Shown: positions 60,277 to 64,000 of the stretch, piece after piece
How the letters are laid out: each line of letters opens with the position of its first letter
Numbering within the stretch: position 1 is the first letter of the stretch
The notes under the pieces: model-generated
What the model was told of the DNA's origin: nothing
The model's input: the letters and a program-made list of their open reading frames with translations, nothing else
The model's database searches: none
Position numbers and translations under genes: made by a program
Origin: Sulfurimonadaceae bacterium
GTDB taxonomy: Bacteria; Campylobacterota; Campylobacteria; Campylobacterales; Sulfurimonadaceae
DNA: 64,000 nucleotides
Direction of reading: 5' to 3'
Assembly: GCA_028683835.1 (NCBI GenBank)
Contig: JAQUHB010000005.1
Span: 1-64,000 of the forward strand

Positions 60277-61287
60277 ATGAATTATATAGGCTCAAAATTA
60301 AAATTATCAAGTTTTTTAAAAGATGAAATCCTACGAGTGCTAGATGGAGAGTTGTCTGATAAGATCTTTTGCGACATCTTTGCAGGAACGGGAATAGTTG
60401 GTAGGACGTTTAAAAAAGATGTGAAAAGTGTTATCAGTAATGATTTGGAGCATTATAGTTTTGTTTTAAATAAAAACTATATAGAAAACTCCAACGTGTT
60501 GGATAATAAAGAGGATTATATTGAGAGGCTTAACAGCCTACCACTCATGGAAGATGGATTTATTTATCAAAATTATTGCATGGGAAGCGGAAGCGGTCGG
60601 CAGTATTTTAGTGATCTAAACGGGCAAAAGATAGATACGATTAGAATCAAGATACAAGAGCTTCATGAGTCTAAAGAGATAGATGATGCGATGTTTTATT
60701 TTTTACTTGCTTCTCTGATAGAGAGTGCAGATAAAGTTGCGAACACTGCTTCGGTTTATGGGGCGTTTTTAAAACATATTAAAAAATCTGCTGCAAAAGA
60801 GTTGGTACTTGAAGCAGCAGATTTTAAGATAGATGAATCCGAACATAAAGTTTATAATGAGGATGCAAACGAACTTACAAATAAAATAGAAGGTGACATC
60901 CTATATCTTGATCCTCCGTACAACGAAAGACAATACAGCGCAAATTATCATATCTTAAATACGATTTCACTCTACGATAAGTTTATTCCAAAAGGAAAGA
61001 CAGGGCTGAGAGAGTATAATCGCTCTGATTATTGTAAAAAGAAAACAGTTCATGAAAGTTTTGAGGAGCTCATAAAAGACGCAAAATTCAAATACATTTT
61101 TTTGAGTTATAACAATGAGGGAATCATGAGTGAGGAAGAGGTTAAAAATATTATGATGAAGTACGGTAAGTATGAGCTTGCGACAAAAGAGTACCAAAGA
61201 TTTAAAGCAGATAAAACAGAAAATAGAAATCACACAGCAACTTCTACCTATGAATATTTACATATATTAATAAAGGATGCGTATTGA
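60277..61287 (+). CDS. D12-class adenine-specific DNA methyltransferase
   Basis: A 336-residue N6-adenine DNA methyltransferase. The N-terminal [10 protein letters not shown] matches the D12/Dam entry motif, the SAM site is [11 protein letters not shown] (about residues 32-42), and the catalytic motif IV is DPPY (Asp212-Tyr215) in [18 protein letters not shown]. Target sequence unknown. It starts directly at the end of the GHKL gene, so both are coexpressed, and its TGA overlaps the TTG start of tsaD. GC content looks intermediate between the GHKL gene and the host genes. Confidence 0.9.
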   Translation: MNYIGSKLKLSSFLKDEILRVLDGELSDKIFCDIFAGTGIVGRTFKKDVKSVISNDLEHYSFVLNKNYIENSNVLDNKEDYIERLNSLPLMEDGFIYQNYCMGSGSGRQYFSDLNGQKIDTIRIKIQELHESKEIDDAMFYFLLASLIESADKVANTASVYGAFLKHIKKSAAKELVLEAADFKIDESEHKVYNEDANELTNKIEGDILYLDPPYNERQYSANYHILNTISLYDKFIPKGKTGLREYNRSDYCKKKTVHESFEELIKDAKFKYIFLSYNNEGIMSEEEVKNIMMKYGKYELATKEYQRFKADKTENRNHTATSTYEYLHILIKDAY

Positions 61288-62261
61288 TTCTTTCCATAGA
61301 AAGCTCATGTGACGACAGCGCGATAGCGATTACCGAGATCGCTACATATAAGCTTCTTTTTCACAAGAAGATATCTCAAGAATTAGAACATTCAGTTTAT
61401 GGCGGTGTCGTTCCTGAATTGGCTTCTCGTCTTCATGCCGAGGCTTTACCGCGTATATTAGAGCTTTGTAAACCATACTTTTCAGAGCTTAAAGCTGTAG
61501 CAGTAACGACGACTCCGGGACTTGCCGTAACACTTGTGGAAGGTGTGACAATGGCAAAGGCGATAAGCATCGCTTTGAAAATTCCTATTATCGGCGTGAA
61601 TCACCTCAAAGGGCATATCTACTCGCTTTTTATCGAAAAAGAGACCGCTTTTCCTTTGACAGTATTACTTGTCTCTGGCGGACATACACAGGTGATCGAA
61701 GCAAAGAGTTTTGAAGATATGAAAGTCATTGCAACGACGACGGATGACAGCTTCGGCGAGAGTTTTGACAAGGTGGCAAAGATGATGGAGCTAGGTTATC
61801 CCGGAGGACCACTGATCGAGAAACTGGCTTTAGGCGGAGATAGAAAAAGATACGCTTTTACAGTTCCTCTGCATCAATCTCCGCTTATCGCTTTTAGCTA
61901 CTCGGGGCTTAAAAACGCTGTACGGCTTGCTGTTTTAGAAGGAACAAAAGAGGATTATAAAGATATCGCCGCGTCGTTTGAATATATTGCAGTTGCGCAT
62001 TTGATTCAAAAACTCAAAAAATATTTCAAGACGAATCCTCCTAAAAAGTTTGCAATTGTCGGCGGTGCAAGTGCGAATCTTTATCTTCGTAAACAGATTG
62101 AAACATTATTAGCACCTTATAGTGCTACGCTTTTACTCTCTGAACTCAAATATTGTTCTGATAATGCGGCAATGATCGGAAGAGTAGCTATAGATATGTA
62201 TAATAAAGAGATGTTTACATCGCATAATGAGTTACATGTAAGTTCGAGAAGCGTACTGTAG
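61284..62261 (+). CDS. tsaD: tRNA N6-adenosine threonylcarbamoyltransferase TsaD
   Basis: TsaD transfers the threonylcarbamoyl group to A37 of ANN-decoding tRNAs and is usually essential. The 325-residue product has the N-terminal [15 protein letters not shown], the metal-binding [13 protein letters not shown], the nucleotide-binding [11 protein letters not shown] and [13 protein letters not shown]. It starts with TTG overlapping the methyltransferase stop; AAAGGA lies inside that gene. Its expression may therefore depend on transcription through the restriction-like pair. Confidence 0.97.
   Translation: MILSIESSCDDSAIAITEIATYKLLFHKKISQELEHSVYGGVVPELASRLHAEALPRILELCKPYFSELKAVAVTTTPGLAVTLVEGVTMAKAISIALKIPIIGVNHLKGHIYSLFIEKETAFPLTVLLVSGGHTQVIEAKSFEDMKVIATTTDDSFGESFDKVAKMMELGYPGGPLIEKLALGGDRKRYAFTVPLHQSPLIAFSYSGLKNAVRLAVLEGTKEDYKDIAASFEYIAVAHLIQKLKKYFKTNPPKKFAIVGGASANLYLRKQIETLLAPYSATLLLSELKYCSDNAAMIGRVAIDMYNKEMFTSHNELHVSSRSVL
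62232..62241. repeat. TTACATGTAA palindrome near the end of tsaD
   Basis: Reads Leu-His-Val (phase 1), followed by AGT TCG. Confidence 0.7.
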
Positions 62262-62306
62262 TCTTAAATGAAGCTTATGCCAAAAGTGATATAAGCTAAT
62301 TAAGAC
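62261..62306 (+). terminator. Long interrupted hairpin after tsaD
   Basis: Outer arms GTCTTAA/TTAAGAC and inner arms AGCTTAT/ATAAGCT, with small bulges, starting at the tsaD stop. A short A-rich segment follows, so it may act by structure more than by a U tract. Confidence 0.55.
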
Positions 62307-62336
62307 AAAAATTATCCGATTTAAGTAAACTGTCGC

Positions 62337-62342
62337 TATAAA
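62337..62342 (+). promoter_or_regulatory. -10 element for tpx
   Basis: TATAAA in GTCGCTATAAAAAA, 29 bases before the ATG; AAGGAG is 7 bases before the start. Confidence 0.5.
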
Positions 62343-62370
62343 AAATCAAAATCAAATACAAGGAGCCAAA

Positions 62371-62874
62371 ATGGCAACTACAAAATTCAAAGGTACAGAC
62401 GTAGAATTATTAGGAAATGAAGTAAATGTTGGTGATAAAGCACCAGAAGTTACAGTTGTAAACTCAGACGGTTTAGGTGACGTTGTAGTTGGTGGAGCTC
62501 AAGGGCACAAACAACTTATTATTGTTGTTCCTTCATTAGACACAGGTGTATGTGCTGCTGAAACTCGTAATTTCAACGCAAAAGCTGCTGGTTTAGAAGG
62601 TGTTAAACCAACTATCGTTTCTTTAGACTTACCATTTGCTGCTGGTCGTTTTTGTCAAGCAGAAGGTATCTCAAATCTAACTGTTACTTCAGATTTCCGT
62701 AATAAAGATTTCGCAAACGCATACGGTGTACTTCTTGGTGGTTCTGTACTTGCTGGTGTTACATGTAGAGCAATCTTCGCTGTAAACGAAGAAGGTATCG
62801 TAACTTACAAAGAGATCGTTCCTGAAATTACTGAAGAGCCAAACTACGAAGCAGCTCTTAACGCTGTTAAATAA
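62371..62874 (+). CDS. tpx: Thiol peroxidase (atypical 2-Cys peroxiredoxin)
   Basis: Tpx reduces hydrogen and organic peroxides with thioredoxin. The 167-residue product has the peroxidatic Cys61 in PSLDTGVCAAETRNFN and the resolving Cys95 in AAGRFCQAEGI, plus a third Cys in GVTCRAIFAV. Length is normal. Codon use resembles that of the ribosomal genes, indicating high expression. It has its own promoter and a strong terminator. Confidence 0.97.
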   Translation: MATTKFKGTDVELLGNEVNVGDKAPEVTVVNSDGLGDVVVGGAQGHKQLIIVVPSLDTGVCAAETRNFNAKAAGLEGVKPTIVSLDLPFAAGRFCQAEGISNLTVTSDFRNKDFANAYGVLLGGSVLAGVTCRAIFAVNEEGIVTYKEIVPEITEEPNYEAALNAVK

Positions 62875-62909
62875 TTTTAACTAAAAAAACTAAACTACTC
62901 CTCCTACTT

Positions 62910-62940
62910 GCTCAGAGCATTGCCTGCTCTGAGCTTTTTT
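62910..62940 (+). terminator. Rho-independent terminator after tpx
   Basis: Ten-base perfect arms GCTCAGAGCA and TGCTCTGAGC with a five-base loop, followed by six Ts. Confidence 0.93.
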
Positions 62941-62990
62941 AAACATTTCTACGATAAACTTGCTTTTTTAAATATTTCAGAGGCTTTCTT

Positions 62991-63722
62991 ATGAAAAAGA
63001 TATTGTCTATTTTAACTCTTACCGTTTTTATGAGTGCAAACTCTTATGCTGATATCACAAAAGTCGAGATGGGCGCAGGTATTTGGATGCAGACTCCAAG
63101 TGGATCTGTAAATTATAATGGCGGTGCAAACGGTTTCAATGTGATGAACGAAACACAAGATAGTTCTGGGTATATTTGGGCACTTGTAAAACATCCGCTT
63201 TCTACTATCCCTAATTTTCGTGTAGAGTATGTAAAGATCTCTTCAGATGGTACTGCAAATGGAAGTTGGGGATCAACACCGATAGTGTCGAGCAAAAGTA
63301 CTCTCGATATACGACAGATTGATCTGATCCCTTATTATAATATTTTAGATAATACTTTTTGGACAACGTTAGATCTTGGAATCGATATAAAAGTTGTGGA
63401 TTTAGCTTATAAGATTGCATCAGCTTCTTATGAATATAAAAAAACAGTGCCCCTTCCAATGGCTTATGCAAGAGTAAGAGTAGAAGTTCCAAGAAGTAAT
63501 CTCGGCGGGGAAGCAGATATAAAATATATAACAGACGGTAGTTCGATTATCTCTGATGCAAGGGTGAAATTTGACTATACTTTTAGATCCTTTCTTGTGC
63601 TTCAACCTGCATTAGAGGTCGGTTATAGAGTACAAAAAATAAGAATTGATGAATCAGGTGAGGATATTAAAACAAATATAGATTTTGCTGGATTTTATAC
63701 CGGTTTGATGTTGAGATTTTAA
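62991..63722 (+). CDS. TIGR04219-like outer-membrane beta-barrel protein
   Basis: A 243-residue exported barrel protein: signal peptide MKKILSILTLTVFMSANSYADI, then VEMGAGIWMQTPSGSVNYNG, VKHPLSTIPNFRVEYVKISS and a C-terminal GFYTGLMLRF. The GxGxW start and the WALVKHPLPxxPN-type segment match the TIGR04219 family as I know it. Function is not established. It is 2 bases from the next gene. Confidence 0.8.
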   Translation: MKKILSILTLTVFMSANSYADITKVEMGAGIWMQTPSGSVNYNGGANGFNVMNETQDSSGYIWALVKHPLSTIPNFRVEYVKISSDGTANGSWGSTPIVSSKSTLDIRQIDLIPYYNILDNTFWTTLDLGIDIKVVDLAYKIASASYEYKKTVPLPMAYARVRVEVPRSNLGGEADIKYITDGSSIISDARVKFDYTFRSFLVLQPALEVGYRVQKIRIDESGEDIKTNIDFAGFYTGLMLRF

Positions 63723-63724
63723 GA

Positions 63725-64000
63725 ATGAAGTTTTTTTTATTGAGTTTTATAGCCATATTTTCTAGTTTGACTGCTTTTGCTGATGTCATTACAACTTTTG
63801 ATCCGCACGGAAAGAAAGAGATAGCTTTGACTTTTGATGCTTGTGAAACAAAAACTCCTTCTTATTTTGATCCTGTGATTTTGGAATATCTTATCGCACA
63901 TAAAATTGCTGCGACTTTTTTTGTGAGTGCAAAATTTGCACTAAGAAATTCTGAGATTTTAAGTGAAATCACTCAAAAATATCCATTTTTAGAGATAGAA
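63725..64000 (+). CDS. Polysaccharide deacetylase family protein, 5' part
   Basis: The last 92 codons read MKFFLLSFIAIFSSLTAFAD (signal peptide) and then KEIALTFDACETKTPSYFDP, the NodB-homology motif 1 with the catalytic/metal Asp region, and KIAATFFVSAKFAL. The enzyme probably deacetylates peptidoglycan or another polysaccharide in the periplasm. The gene continues beyond the window, so later motifs cannot be checked. Confidence 0.85.
   Translation, partial: MKFFLLSFIAIFSSLTAFADVITTFDPHGKKEIALTFDACETKTPSYFDPVILEYLIAHKIAATFFVSAKFALRNSEILSEITQKYPFLEIE

Noticed and set aside
1-64000. CRISPR array, rRNA operon, complete insertion sequence or prophage
   Set aside because: No regularly spaced repeats, rRNA sequence, intact transposase, integrase or phage structural gene was seen on reading both strands.

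Overview
The window looks like a chromosomal segment of a Campylobacterota bacterium, most likely a sulfur-oxidising Sulfurimonas/Sulfuricurvum relative. The basis is the soxC-soxD-soxY-soxZ block without soxXAB, AT-rich coding sequence with Campylobacterota-style TATAAT promoters and weak -35 regions, many chemoreceptors, TIGR04219-like and other small outer-membrane barrels, a CZB-type cytoplasmic chemoreceptor and a poly-G tract. The genus is inferred, not proven.

Layout. 1-2852: end of the ribosomal alpha operon (rpmJ tail, rpsM, rpsK, rpsD, rpoA, rplQ). 2978-10213: metabolic and envelope genes (aldo/keto reductase, Nfu-type Fe-S scaffold, TPR protein, murE, thioredoxin-like ferredoxin, panD, polyprenyl synthase, tkt). 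10277-24141: CZB chemoreceptor, minus-strand alaS/CopD-like/maf, a second chemoreceptor, EAL-HDOD protein, DUF523, aldehyde dehydrogenase, outer-membrane protein, methyltransferase plus asnB, and a tandem pair of GAF proteins. 24142-29803: a 380-base gap without an intact gene, a large GAF-PAS-GGDEF-EAL protein, a FetB-like permease, DUF420 and DUF4395 membrane proteins. 29835-34133: minus-strand sox block soxC-soxD-soxY-soxZ, followed by a SoxW-like thioredoxin and a MOSC protein. 34390-39060: a ParE/RelE-like toxin with a 54-residue antitoxin absent from the ORF track, DUF2231, an unknown helical protein, DUF493, moaC, mobA and an OmpA protein. The cofactor genes fit the molybdenum need of SoxC. 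39158-44831: leuC, zinc-ribbon protein, cold-shock protein, YcaO, a decayed PAS gene, a hypothetical, a barrel protein, tRNA-Ser(GGA) and a cupin. 44955-49391: porin plus chemoreceptor behind an A9G9 tract, mntP and a radical SAM gene, with a broken copy of the radical SAM 5' end in front of mntP. 49388-54083: a B12-salvage-like group (cobQ, Cys-rich protein, membrane protein, TonB receptor, small Cys protein). 54135-64000: NFACT/RqcH-like, cdsA, dxr, small hydrolase, a two-gene GHKL ATPase-nuclease plus adenine methyltransferase module, tsaD, tpx, a TIGR04219-like barrel protein and a truncated polysaccharide deacetylase.

Most promising for novelty: (i) the GHKL ATPase with a C-terminal PD-(D/E)XK-like site next to a DPPY adenine methyltransferase, a probable restriction/defence module wedged directly in front of tsaD; (ii) a probable phase-variable porin-chemoreceptor operon; (iii) a strongly over-represented palindrome TTACATGTAA, found in genes in two different reading frames and between genes; (iv) a degenerate copy of the radical SAM gene start. 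All functions come from motif reading by eye; no database search was run.
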